Positions 1 to 6,070 of a stretch of 12,521 nt of DNA are shown piece after piece (positions within the stretch are counted from its first letter, which is position 1; every line of letters begins with the position of its first letter). The translations under genes were made by a program, and so were the position numbers. The notes under the pieces are model-generated. The model searched no databases and had not been told where the DNA came from. It saw only the letters and a list, made by a program, of their open reading frames with translations. Origin of the DNA: an uncultured Lachnospiraceae bacterium (GTDB lineage Bacteria; Bacillota_A; Clostridia; Lachnospirales; Lachnospiraceae); NCBI GenBank assembly GCA_949957035.1, contig CATLIP010000048.1:1-12521 (forward strand), written 5' to 3'.

Positions 1-45
1 TCGCCAGACCAATTACTCCCTTATCATAAAAGAATAAGTGCATAA

Positions 46-72
46 GGTAAAGCACTAATGAAATGCTTTATC
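46..72. other. Inverted repeat upstream of the XRE gene (terminator remnant or operator)
   Basis: The arms TAAAGCA (48-54) and TGCTTTA (64-70) are perfectly complementary around a 9-nt loop, and the stem can extend by one G-T and one G-C pair to 46-72. No clear T tract follows. Frame 1 of the window is open from base 1 to a TAA at 43-45, so this could be the weak terminator of a gene truncated by the window edge. It could equally be an operator for the regulator that starts at 142. The sequence alone does not decide between these. Confidence 0.3.
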
Positions 73-141
73 TCTTACACTTATATGGTACTAAATAGTA
101 TAGCATTTAAGATATTCTATTTCAAGCTGAAAGGAGTCCTC

Positions 142-378
142 ATGGCAAGGATTATCGACGGTACACAGAAAAATCTAATTGGTGAAAAGGTAAAGAAACT
201 TAGGAAAGACAGGAAACTCAGCCAACAGCAGCTGTCGGATCGACTGGAAACACTCGCAATATACATCTGCCGAGGCTCTGTTTCCAGAATCGAGGATGGA
301 AGCCGCACTGTGACGGATATCGAACTATTTGGTTTATCCCAAGTGCTGGACGTGCCAATTGAGGACTTTTTCAGATAA
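142..378 (+). CDS. Small XRE-family helix-turn-helix transcriptional regulator
   Basis: This 78-residue protein is essentially one Cro/C1-type DNA-binding domain. A basic first helix (about residues 13-25) is followed by the helix-turn-helix: SQQQLSDRL (27-35) is the positioning helix, and RGSVSRIEDGSR (44-55) carries the recognition helix and the following turn. The turn is a few residues longer than in textbook Cro proteins, as in an XRE subgroup common in Clostridia. There is no sensor or dimerisation domain beyond the final helices. I chose the ATG at 142 because AAGGAG lies 5 nt upstream. The in-frame ATG at 58 lacks a comparable site and would add 28 residues unlike the family. The target is unknown; the promoter just downstream or its own upstream region are the obvious candidates. 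Confidence 0.85.
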   Translation: MARIIDGTQKNLIGEKVKKLRKDRKLSQQQLSDRLETLAIYICRGSVSRIEDGSRTVTDIELFGLSQVLDVPIEDFFR

Positions 379-392
379 ATAGTCCGGCAATT

Positions 393-399
393 TGTCGAA
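393..399 (+). promoter_or_regulatory. Candidate Spo0A box (TGTCGAA)
   Basis: The heptamer TGTCGAA, in the wider context TTTGTCGAAA, matches the consensus 0A box (TGNCGAA). It sits 6 bases upstream of the -35 of the promoter at 406-434, a position used by activating response regulators. With only six fixed bases, several chance matches are expected in a window this size; another occurs in the hairpin loop at 5554-5598. Treat this as a weak hint. Confidence 0.25.
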
Positions 400-405
400 A
401 CTGCA

Positions 406-434
406 TGGACATTCTATTTCCGGTATGTTAGAAT
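406..434 (+). promoter_or_regulatory. Vegetative (sigma-A type) promoter for the coiled-coil gene
   Basis: TGGACA (406-411) and TAGAAT (429-434) are separated by exactly 17 bp. A TG one base upstream of the -10 (426-427) makes it an extended -10. Transcription would begin near 441, leaving an untranslated leader of about 85 nt before the ATG at 526. The promoter lies just beyond the stop of the XRE gene, so the coiled-coil gene can be transcribed independently and may be a target of that regulator. Confidence 0.6.
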
Positions 435-525
435 AAGGATACCTGCTGATAGATATACTGGCGGGCAGCCTCTGACTCAGCAACATGTTTACAGTACAAG
501 CCACATTTACAGAAGGGGTGATGTT

Positions 526-1068
526 ATGACAGACCAAGAATTATTATTATCTATATCTAACATGATGGATAATAAGTTTAAGGCCGAATTACAACCGATA
601 AGAAATGATCTGCAATCTGTAAAAAATGAAGTACAACTTATTAAAAATGAATTGAAAGCTACGAATGAGACTGTTGCTAACGAGTTGCAAACTTTCAGAA
701 ACGAATTACAGGCTACCAAAGATTCCGTCTCCAACGAGTTACAAACTTTCAGAAACGAATTACAAGCTACCAAAGATTCTGTCTTCAATGAGATGCAAAT
801 TACTAAGGATTCCGTTTCCAACGAGATGCAAGCTACAAAAGACACACTCATGACTGAATTACATATCGTAAAAAATGATATACATCATGTAAAATTATTT
901 CAGGAGAATGTCATCATGCCGCGCTTATGTACCATCGAATCGTGTTATACCGACACATATGACCGCTATAAAAATTATGCAGAAAAGATGGATGCCGCTT
1001 TCGATGACATAGAATTACTCAAGGCTACCGTAGCCGCTCATAGCTTAAAGCTGCAGCAATTAGCTTAA
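526..1068 (+). CDS. Coiled-coil repeat protein of unknown function
   Basis: I do not recognise a named family. This 180-residue protein has no signal peptide or membrane segment. Residues about 21-128 form a long charged helix with an E-L/M-Q start to each unit. Unit lengths, counted between successive conserved Glu residues (21, 28, 35, 42, 53, 60, 71, 78, 89, 100, 111, 118), are 7, 7, 7, 11, 7, 11, 7, 11, 11, 11 and 7, a mix of heptads and hendecads. This implies a coiled coil whose supercoil changes or partly unwinds along its length. The C-terminal 50 residues, including PRLCTIESCYTD with two cysteines, look like a small cap followed by another helix. The start at 526 is set by a near-ideal AAGGGGTGAT ribosome site. 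A structural or anchoring role is plausible, and products of this type are sometimes phage- or mobile-element-derived, but nothing here proves it. Confidence 0.7.
   Translation: MTDQELLLSISNMMDNKFKAELQPIRNDLQSVKNEVQLIKNELKATNETVANELQTFRNELQATKDSVSNELQTFRNELQATKDSVFNEMQITKDSVSNEMQATKDTLMTELHIVKNDIHHVKLFQENVIMPRLCTIESCYTDTYDRYKNYAEKMDAAFDDIELLKATVAAHSLKLQQLA
679..852 (+). repeat. In-gene tandem repeats: 54 bp x2, then 33 bp x2
   Basis: Bases 679-732 and 733-786 are direct repeats identical at 50 of 54 positions; the differences are all transitions. They encode two copies of the 18-residue unit that begins NELQTFR and ends with ATKDSV plus one residue. Two 33-bp relatives follow at 787-819 and 820-852, each encoding an 11-residue unit that starts NEMQ. 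The 18-residue unit is a 7+11 composite, so expansion and loss by slippage would preserve both reading frame and coiled-coil phase. Confidence 0.85.
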
Positions 1069-1087
1069 TTCTCTGAATACAAAGCGA

Positions 1088-1120
1088 GAGTCGGGATATA
1101 GTATTCCCGGCTCCCTTTTT
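1088..1120 (+). terminator. Rho-independent terminator of the coiled-coil gene
   Basis: A 9-bp stem, GAGTCGGGA (1088-1096) with TCCCGGCTC (1105-1113) and one G-T wobble, encloses an 8-nt loop. It is followed by CCTTTTT. It starts 20 bases after the stop at 1068. Read on the other strand the same stem follows the end of the gene at 1184, but the trailing tract there is poor, so termination of the convergent operon would be weaker. Confidence 0.8.
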
Positions 1121-1183
1121 GTCTATAGAATTACCTCAACGAACCATTCTCACCACAATATTGTCACATTCCTCTTTCAAATA

Positions 1184-1666
1184 TCATAAAAATTTCTCAA
1201 ATATCTGTACAAATTCCAACAATCCCTGCCGATCCTCTTCGTCAAACCTTGCAAGTCTGGGACTGTCAATATCCAAAACGCCAATCACCTCTTTATCTCT
1301 ATGGATGGGAATTACAATCTCCGACATAGACGCGCTGTCACAGGCAATATGCCCCGGAAATTCATGGACGTCTTCCACCAGCATGACAGTATCCCGCTCT
1401 GCCGCCGTACCGCAGACGCCTTGTCCAACCGGAATTTCCACACAGGCAGGTTTCCCCTGGAAGGGGCCTAACACCAACCGGCCTTCCTTCATAAGATAAA
1501 ATCCCACCCAGTTGATTTCCTTCAATGCCTGGTTTAAAAGGGCGGATGCATTAGCCAGATTAGCAATCAAATCCGGCACACCGTCTATCAGACCCTGAAG
1601 CCGGGTCTTTAAGATGCGGTATAGCTCTTTCTTTTCTGCAGGATATACGCTGCACATTTCCATCAT
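1184..1666 (-). CDS. msrC: Free methionine-(R)-sulfoxide reductase (GAF domain, fRMsr)
   Basis: This 160-residue single GAF-domain cytosolic enzyme reduces free L-methionine-(R)-sulfoxide, with electrons expected from thioredoxin. The three family cysteines are present: KPACVEI (Cys75), GVCGTAA (Cys85) and HIACDSAS (Cys109). Their 10- and 24-residue spacings are the same as Cys84, Cys94 and Cys118 of the E. coli enzyme. Other hallmarks are INWVGFYL (51-58), LGPFQGKPA (66-74) and VLDIDSP (130-136). A strong GAGGAGG lies 7 nt before the first of two adjacent ATG codons, which I use as the start. It is the last gene of the - strand operon starting at 3495, 21 nt behind the small CxxC protein. 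Its presence beside an 8-oxoguanine glycosylase points to an oxidative-damage theme. Confidence 0.93.
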   Translation of the reverse strand: MMEMCSVYPAEKKELYRILKTRLQGLIDGVPDLIANLANASALLNQALKEINWVGFYLMKEGRLVLGPFQGKPACVEIPVGQGVCGTAAERDTVMLVEDVHEFPGHIACDSASMSEIVIPIHRDKEVIGVLDIDSPRLARFDEEDRQGLLEFVQIFEKFL

Positions 1667-1687
1667 ATGAGAACCTCCTCTCTGACC

Positions 1688-1918
1688 TTAAAACTCCTTC
1701 GATATATCTGTGACGCCATACTGTTTTTTGAAACTCTCCAAATCCTTCTCATTCTTAATCAGCATGATATCTGTAAATTTTCCGGTATGCAAATCTTTGA
1801 AGCCCGCCACCTGCTCCCCGGTACAGATACTACACCGAAGGATTGGCTTCTGATTGGCGGGGTCATAGTTTTGTGCTGCCGGATTCCCATGAGCTTTTTT
1901 AAATAACTGAAACATCAT
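1688..1918 (-). CDS. Small conserved protein with a CxxC motif, function unknown
   Basis: This 76-residue soluble protein has a Lys/Asn-rich start, a central RCSICTGEQVAGF segment (29-41) with a single Cys-X2-Cys, and a charged tail. The segment GEQVAGFKDLHTGKF followed by DIMLIKNEKDLESFKKQYG looks like a compact, well-conserved domain. I recall similar short proteins as standalone genes in Clostridia, without a demonstrated function. The single CxxC could be a redox pair, or half of a metal site completed by dimerisation. It lies 10 nt after the glycosylase and 21 nt before the reductase, so it is almost certainly co-transcribed with two oxidative-damage genes. GGGAGAGG precedes the ATG pair at its start. 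Confidence 0.75.
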   Translation of the reverse strand: MMFQLFKKAHGNPAAQNYDPANQKPILRCSICTGEQVAGFKDLHTGKFTDIMLIKNEKDLESFKKQYGVTDISKEF

Positions 1919-1928
1919 ACACCTCTCC

Positions 1929-2744
1929 CTACCCTTTCTCTCCTCTAAGCTCCCAGTAAAACACGTACTGCTGCATTACTCCTTCATAACCCTTATACCT
2001 TTTCTTCGGGAACCCTCTCTTATAATACTTCCGAAGGGCCTGTTGGATATGGGTATCCACAGGAAATGCCTCTAAGTGATGTAAACCAAATAGACAGATG
2101 CAGTCTGCCACCTTCTCTCCCACGCCATACAATTTCAAAAGCTCTGCCTTTGCCTCTTTATATGTCATATTCTGAATAGCCTCAAGGTCTGTCTCCCCTT
2201 CTGCAATACGTGCGGCAGTGCGCACCACATATTTACTCCGATAGCCCAGATTGCACTCCTTAAGCGCATCCTCATCAAGAGCTGCCAGCGCTTCCGGCTT
2301 AGGGAACACATAATATCTATCTCCGCGAAAATTCTCTCGTTCTTCTCCATACCGCTCGCATATATTCTGGATGCACTTGCGGATTCTCACGATATTATTC
2401 TGCTGGGATATGAGAAATGAAGCTGTCATTTCCCACAAATCCTGATGTAAAATCCTGATTCCTGCCCCGAACCGAATTGCGTTCAGCAGATATGTATCCT
2501 TAGGATTCGCCTTATCCATATAAGCCCTATAATCCCGTTCCAAATCAAAATATTGTTTCCAAAACTCTTCAAATTCCTCTTCCCCGCAGGAAAAAATACA
2601 TTCTAATCCATTCTGTTCTATTTCCAGATACCGTCCTCCGGCTATGACGCTATATGTATTCTCGTCAAGCTGCATCATCCGAAAGCATTGTCCCGAATCG
2701 CATATCTTCCCGATATGGAAATTATCTACCGTTCTTCTGACCAT
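1929..2744 (-). CDS. ogg: 8-oxoguanine DNA glycosylase/AP lyase, OGG1-type
   Basis: This 271-residue protein has the two-part OGG1 architecture. The N-terminal beta domain (about 5-95) includes the DSGQCFRM segment at 16-23 that starts the OGG_N fold. The helix-hairpin-helix GPD domain (about 100-270) includes LISQQNNI (111-118) and the hairpin LYGVGEKVADCICLFG (205-220). Lys211 of the hairpin matches the catalytic Schiff-base lysine of human OGG1 (K249, in GTKVADCICL), and Asp230 in FPVDTH matches Asp268. It should excise 8-oxoguanine opposite C and nick the abasic site. Clostridial OGGs of this type are known. The hOGG1-like CICL context argues against a plain AlkA. The ATG at 2744 follows a GGGGAG-rich site and is 34 nt from the upstream glycosyltransferase stop, consistent with one operon. 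Confidence 0.92.
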   Translation of the reverse strand: MVRRTVDNFHIGKICDSGQCFRMMQLDENTYSVIAGGRYLEIEQNGLECIFSCGEEEFEEFWKQYFDLERDYRAYMDKANPKDTYLLNAIRFGAGIRILHQDLWEMTASFLISQQNNIVRIRKCIQNICERYGEERENFRGDRYYVFPKPEALAALDEDALKECNLGYRSKYVVRTAARIAEGETDLEAIQNMTYKEAKAELLKLYGVGEKVADCICLFGLHHLEAFPVDTHIQQALRKYYKRGFPKKRYKGYEGVMQQYVFYWELRGEKG

Positions 2745-2778
2745 TCATCCTCTCCCCAAGAATTTCGTCCATCTCTGC

Positions 2779-3495
2779 CTAAAATATCCCATCCATCTCT
2801 GTCTGAGTAATCATATCAGTCCTCACCATGCTTCGAAGTACCTGCCAAGTCCTCTGAGCCGCCAGCCCTTCATCCATACCCGGCGCATATACAGAGGGCG
2901 CATTAGGCACCCCTGCCAGCACAGCCGACTCATAATCCGTAAGCTCCAAGGGCAGTTTCCCAAAATATCCCATAGAGCCGGCATATATCCCCTCATAACC
3001 GCTGCCGAAACAGGCGGTATTCACATATAACTCAAAAATCTCATTCTTACTGTATTCTGATTCAATCGCCATCACCGCAAACACCTCCGCCGCCTTTCTC
3101 ACAATACTTTTCTCCTGGGTAAACAGAAGATTCTTTGCAAGCTGCTGGGTAATAGTACTGCCTCCCTCTCTAAAAGACATGGTCTTTAAATCTACCCACA
3201 TAGCCCGGCAGACTGCTATCGGGTCGATTCCCATATGTTCCCTGAACCTGTGGTCTTCTATAGAAATCACTGCGTTAATATAAAATTCCGTCATATCAGA
3301 ATATTTTGTAAAATGCTCCCGTTCCCGTATCTTCTCAACCCTGTCTTGAATTGACATCTGAGAAACAGCGTCCTGATACATCTGATAGCCTTTTAGTCCG
3401 TAGAAAACGCCGACTGACACAGCCGCACACAGCATAAGAATCAGGAGCACGCAGATAGTTCTTCTCACAGGATGCCTTTTCTTCTTTGTTCTCAT
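2779..3495 (-). CDS. Membrane-anchored monofunctional peptidoglycan glycosyltransferase (GT51)
   Basis: This 238-residue protein has a basic N-terminus, a single anchor helix (about 13-34) and an extracytoplasmic GT51 domain that polymerises lipid II into glycan strands. The motifs appear in order: ISIEDHRFREHMGID (78-91) with catalytic Glu80; GGSTITQQLAKNLLF (111-125); IESEYSKNEIFELYVN (144-159); GSGYEGIYAGSMGYFGK (164-180); and LAGVPNAPSVYAP (193-205). It stops shortly after the GT fold, so there is no transpeptidase domain and it is not a truncated class A PBP. The length matches MtgA-like enzymes. GGAG lies about 12 nt before the ATG. It is the first gene of an operon with DNA and methionine repair genes, an arrangement without an obvious metabolic link. 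Confidence 0.92.
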   Translation of the reverse strand: MRTKKKRHPVRRTICVLLILMLCAAVSVGVFYGLKGYQMYQDAVSQMSIQDRVEKIREREHFTKYSDMTEFYINAVISIEDHRFREHMGIDPIAVCRAMWVDLKTMSFREGGSTITQQLAKNLLFTQEKSIVRKAAEVFAVMAIESEYSKNEIFELYVNTACFGSGYEGIYAGSMGYFGKLPLELTDYESAVLAGVPNAPSVYAPGMDEGLAAQRTWQVLRSMVRTDMITQTEMDGIF

Positions 3496-3585
3496 AGTTC
3501 CGTCAGCTCCTTTTTGCTCTTTACTTAAACTTCGGCTATATGTGCCTCTTTCTCAAGCAAAACGGAACAAATTTAATGAAAATTT

Positions 3586-3612
3586 ATTATATTCCCCGGC
3601 TCCCTATAACAA
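3586..3612 (-). promoter_or_regulatory. Candidate promoter of the glycosyltransferase-repair operon
   Basis: On the - strand a perfect TATAAT -10 (3591-3586) is preceded by TTGTTA (3612-3607) with a short 15-bp spacer. It lies about 90 nt upstream of the ATG at 3495 in the 119-bp gap after the zinc-ribbon/YARHG gene. The -10 is strong, but the spacer is short. No clear terminator is visible in the gap, so read-through from upstream is also possible. Confidence 0.4.
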
Positions 3613-3614
3613 TC

Positions 3615-5003
3615 TTAAAATTCTGACTCCAATACATAATGAGCATTCGTAAGTGCATTAAAGGTCTCCGAATCCATTCCCGTAAATGTTCCCGAACTTG
3701 TTAATGTCACTTCCCTAGGATTGTCCCACTTCAAAGTAACTACAATACCCGAATATTCTTCTTTCACCTGTATTGTCTTATCGTCAATCTTGCTTCCCCA
3801 CAATGTCATCCCACTATAGCCGGAAGCCGGGAAAATATTCACTTCCATCCAATCTATGGACGCATAGCTGACCGACACTAAAGCAAGAGTGTCCTCCAGT
3901 ATTTGGTCATTCACATAAGTTCCTTCTGAAAGAACAAAATCATTGGCCTGCTGAACACTCACACCATTTATTTCATCCTCCACGCGCTTAATCAGCTCTA
4001 CGTTCTTTTTCTCGAAATCATTGAATACTGCGTCTGCATTGAATCCATCCGAGAGCGCTGTTCCTTCATACCATGGCATCCCCTCAAAGTATGCTCTTAA
4101 GCCTTCGTCCTGAAAAATATATCCGTGTCTTGCAAAAATTTCATTTCGTCCGATCGCCATATCTTCCGCAGTAACACTTCGGACTTCATCCTCAGATAAA
4201 TATTTTTTATCACTGTCCGGGAAAATAAAAGTATCTCTATCAGATATAAGCTCCTCTTCCTCCGGCATGTTTTCTATCCCGTCAAGAAGCTCGTCTAAGT
4301 CGTCATCGGAATACTCCGTCGTTTCTTCTATTTCTTCCATTTCGTCTTCCGCCGTCTCGCCGCTCTGCATGCTGCTTACCCTCAATTCAAGGCCCAGATA
4401 CATTGTAAACGCGGCGACAAAAATAAGAACCATATATGTAATCCATTCCCTTAACGCCCATTTCTTTTCAGATATTCTTTTTGCCTCATTTTTTGTGATT
4501 TCCTCTTCCGGATAATGAAGCTCTCTTAAAAGTTCTGATGCATCTGCTCTCTGACGAATCGGAATATTGATTTCCTGTCCGGAACTTAGTTTCAGCCTAA
4601 GATGTCTTGACAAGGCAATCTTAATACTGAATAAAACTGCAAAAAAACTTAATCCATATGATATCAGCATCAGCAGTCCAAACACCGCTAAACGAACGAT
4701 ATCCGACACTCTCCAAATTGGCAGAACCGGAAAATCTATGTCCGCAATTTCTTCTTTTTTAAATCGAGACTCTGTGATTTTCTTTCCATGAGTGATTACC
4801 TGAACATCTTCTCCTTCTACTTTTATTGTACTTGGAATTTCCCAGAATGAGAATCTGCCTGTCCTCCTCATTCCAAGTAAATTGTATTCTTTACTCTCCC
4901 GGAATTTATCTTCTGCCGGCTTAACTTTTTTTATCCGGCTGCCGCAATTAGGGCATGCGAGCCAATCCTCTTCTATTCTGGTTCCACAATCCTTACAAAA
5001 CAT
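3615..5003 (-). CDS. Zinc-ribbon membrane protein with extracytoplasmic YARHG domain
   Basis: This is a 462-residue protein. Residues 3-20 form a zinc ribbon (Cys3, Cys6, Cys17, Cys20; C-X2-C-X10-C-X2-C). Residues about 45-160 form a beta-rich region interrupted by a hydrophobic stretch (about 101-130) that probably crosses the membrane as a hairpin or long helix. A second membrane helix spans about 186-206. A very acidic linker (215-255, Glu/Asp runs) follows. A YARHG domain (about 267-343) is marked by IGRNEIFARHGYIF (284-297) and MPWYEG (309-314). A C-terminal beta-rich domain (350-462) may bind a ligand. YARHG domains are usually extracellular and have been linked to cell-wall or peptidoglycan-associated proteins, but no enzymatic function is established. 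GGAGGAGAG precedes the ATG. It is 27 nt and in the same frame after the broken zinc-ribbon gene upstream. Confidence 0.85.
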   Translation of the reverse strand: MFCKDCGTRIEEDWLACPNCGSRIKKVKPAEDKFRESKEYNLLGMRRTGRFSFWEIPSTIKVEGEDVQVITHGKKITESRFKKEEIADIDFPVLPIWRVSDIVRLAVFGLLMLISYGLSFFAVLFSIKIALSRHLRLKLSSGQEINIPIRQRADASELLRELHYPEEEITKNEAKRISEKKWALREWITYMVLIFVAAFTMYLGLELRVSSMQSGETAEDEMEEIEETTEYSDDDLDELLDGIENMPEEEELISDRDTFIFPDSDKKYLSEDEVRSVTAEDMAIGRNEIFARHGYIFQDEGLRAYFEGMPWYEGTALSDGFNADAVFNDFEKKNVELIKRVEDEINGVSVQQANDFVLSEGTYVNDQILEDTLALVSVSYASIDWMEVNIFPASGYSGMTLWGSKIDDKTIQVKEEYSGIVVTLKWDNPREVTLTSSGTFTGMDSETFNALTNAHYVLESEF

Positions 5004-5030
5004 TTTCTCTCCTCCACAGTCTTTCGTTTT

Positions 5031-5403
5031 TTATTTTTCACTGCCGCAATAGGGGCATATCCGCCAGTTTTCCTTAAGCTCCTTACTGCAATTCTTACAT
5101 AGAATTTTATTCGATTTATAGTTATGATTCCCTCCTTCCGGCAGCCATATCGGGGATGTTTCATTTCGTGTATCCGGTTCTGTATCATCCACTTCCTGTA
5201 TATCATTTTCTTTTATATCTTGTTGTTCACTACTCACATACTCTGCAACAATTCGCAATTCATTCTGACGTCTGAGACGGCCAAGATTAATCGGCCCGTA
5301 GGCAAGCCATGCTATAAATTCTAAGATTGCAAGCTGTATAAATAGTACTGCTATAGTTATATCCTATGTCTTTCGCCTCACGAAAATCTATCTTTTTCTT
5401 CAT
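5031..5403 (-). pseudogene. Frameshifted small membrane protein with C-terminal zinc ribbon
   Basis: An ATG at 5403 with AGGAGA 7-8 nt upstream opens a frame reading MKKKIDFREAKDIGYN that hits TAA within about 40 codons. In the shifted frame, bases 5354 to 5031 are open. They encode a convincing membrane helix (IAVLFIQLAILEFIAWLAYG), an acidic linker and a C-terminal zinc ribbon (CKNC, then CPYCGS). The total of 373 nt is one base more than a multiple of three, so one extra base (or two missing), most likely between 5363 and 5352, breaks the gene. Without the change it would be a protein of about 123 residues. The downstream part could still be translated from TTG at 5258, giving 75 residues without the helix, but that TTG has no good ribosome site. 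A sequencing error is possible. Its zinc ribbon has the same spacing as that at the start of the next gene. Confidence 0.65.
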
Positions 5404-5447
5404 ACATTTTCTCCTGCTATCTTAATAATTTTAGTATATACTCTTCA

Positions 5448-5459
5448 CAAAACGTTTTG
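5448..5459. promoter_or_regulatory. 12-bp perfect palindrome CAAAACGTTTTG, possible operator
   Basis: This perfect palindrome is 45 bp upstream of the broken zinc-ribbon start at 5403. It overlaps a weak TTGTGA (5450-5445, - strand) that could act as a -35. The accompanying -10 candidates (TATACT at 5438-5433, or TATTAA at 5427-5422) are poor or too close to the ribosome site, so the promoter itself is not resolved. AT-rich palindromes occur by chance in such DNA. Confidence 0.3.
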
Positions 5460-5553
5460 ATTGTCTATATCATAGCAAATAGTGACGACACTATATGTCA
5501 TTACTTTTATTTTCTTAATTTTTCTTTCAGGAAATTTTATAGATATTTATCAA

Positions 5554-5598
5554 AAGCTAAGAGGAGGCTGTCTTTTTTCGACACCCTCCTCTTAGCTT
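5554..5598 (-). terminator. Large hairpin terminator ending the dynamin-HerA-toxin operon
   Basis: AAGCTAAGAGGAGG (5554-5567) and CCTCCTCTTAGCTT (5585-5598) are perfect 14-bp complements. After one mismatch, TGTC/GACA adds four inner pairs around a 7-nt loop. On the - strand it begins 40 bases after the stop of the gene ending at 5639 and its right arm runs into CTTTTGAT, a short T tract. No gene ends on the + strand here. The perfect stem and its TGTCGAA-containing loop side suggest it may also be a dispersed hairpin element rather than a plain terminator. Confidence 0.75.
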
Positions 5599-5638
5599 CA
5601 TTTTCAGAACTCCACATACTATATAAAATAAGAATTAT

Positions 5639-6070
5639 CTATTCGTACATCCAGACAATATCCTGCGGTCCAACCTCTACCGCCTCTCCCTGACATAAAA
5701 CCGCAATACCATGGCTGTCCCACTTCGCTTTACACAGTACGGCAAACGAACCGCTCTCCAAAAGTAAGATATTATCAATGGAAATCAGCTCATATATATC
5801 CTCCGGCAATGCCGAAATCCCGCAGTAAACCTTAATATCCTCATGGATTTCTCCCATATACTTCTTAAGTTCCTTTAAACTTTTCTCTGAGATTTCGTCA
5901 AGTTCAGAGATAAGCCTTGTATACGCAGCCTTCTGTTCTTCATTCGGCTTCTCGTTCTCATAGGCCGATACTACTATCTTAATATTCTGTTGTCTTCCCC
6001 ACAGCGTAAGGGACTCTGTTTTCGCCCATCCGCCGTCATATATTAATTCACCCATTACAGCGTCTTTCAT
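5639..6070 (-). CDS. Probable immunity protein for the adjacent nuclease toxin
   Basis: This 143-residue acidic soluble protein has no signal peptide or membrane segment. Its layout resembles the DUF2004/DUF6985-like immunity group: a beta-rich start with LTLWGRQQNIKIVVSAY (21-37), a long central helix with an EEQ start (44-72), and a C-terminal sheet ending SFAVLCKAKWDSHGIAVLC (108-126) followed by VGPQDIV. I judge this from pattern, not from a search. The ATG overlaps the toxin stop by 4 bp (ATGA, 6070-6067), the classic translational coupling of toxin-immunity pairs. If correct, it binds and blocks the nuclease in the cytoplasm. It is the last gene before the hairpin at 5554-5598. Confidence 0.65.
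   Translation of the reverse strand: MKDAVMGELIYDGGWAKTESLTLWGRQQNIKIVVSAYENEKPNEEQKAAYTRLISELDEISEKSLKELKKYMGEIHEDIKVYCGISALPEDIYELISIDNILLLESGSFAVLCKAKWDSHGIAVLCQGEAVEVGPQDIVWMYE

Noticed and set aside
1..45. Possible C-terminal tail of a gene truncated by the window start (frame 1 open to TAA at 43-45)
   Set aside because: Only 14 codons are visible and all three frames close within 45 bases; no recognisable residues, so it cannot be supported as a CDS.
507..851. Open frame antisense to the coiled-coil repeats, itself repetitive
   Set aside because: The repetition comes only from reading the DNA repeats of the + strand gene backwards; there is no ribosome site or plausible protein composition.
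1154..1163. Palindrome ACAATATTGT between the convergent genes
   Set aside because: It lies downstream of both flanking genes where no operator is expected, and AT-rich 10-bp palindromes are common by chance.
4973..5206. Open frame overlapping the junction of the two zinc-ribbon genes
   Set aside because: It is an out-of-frame reading of two genes with clear zinc ribbons; the composition is Arg/Ile/Lys-rich without domain features.
5479..5494. Short inverted repeat ATAGTG-ACGA-CACTAT in the 5404-5638 gap
   Set aside because: Only six base pairs with no T tract and no matching gene end; indistinguishable from chance.
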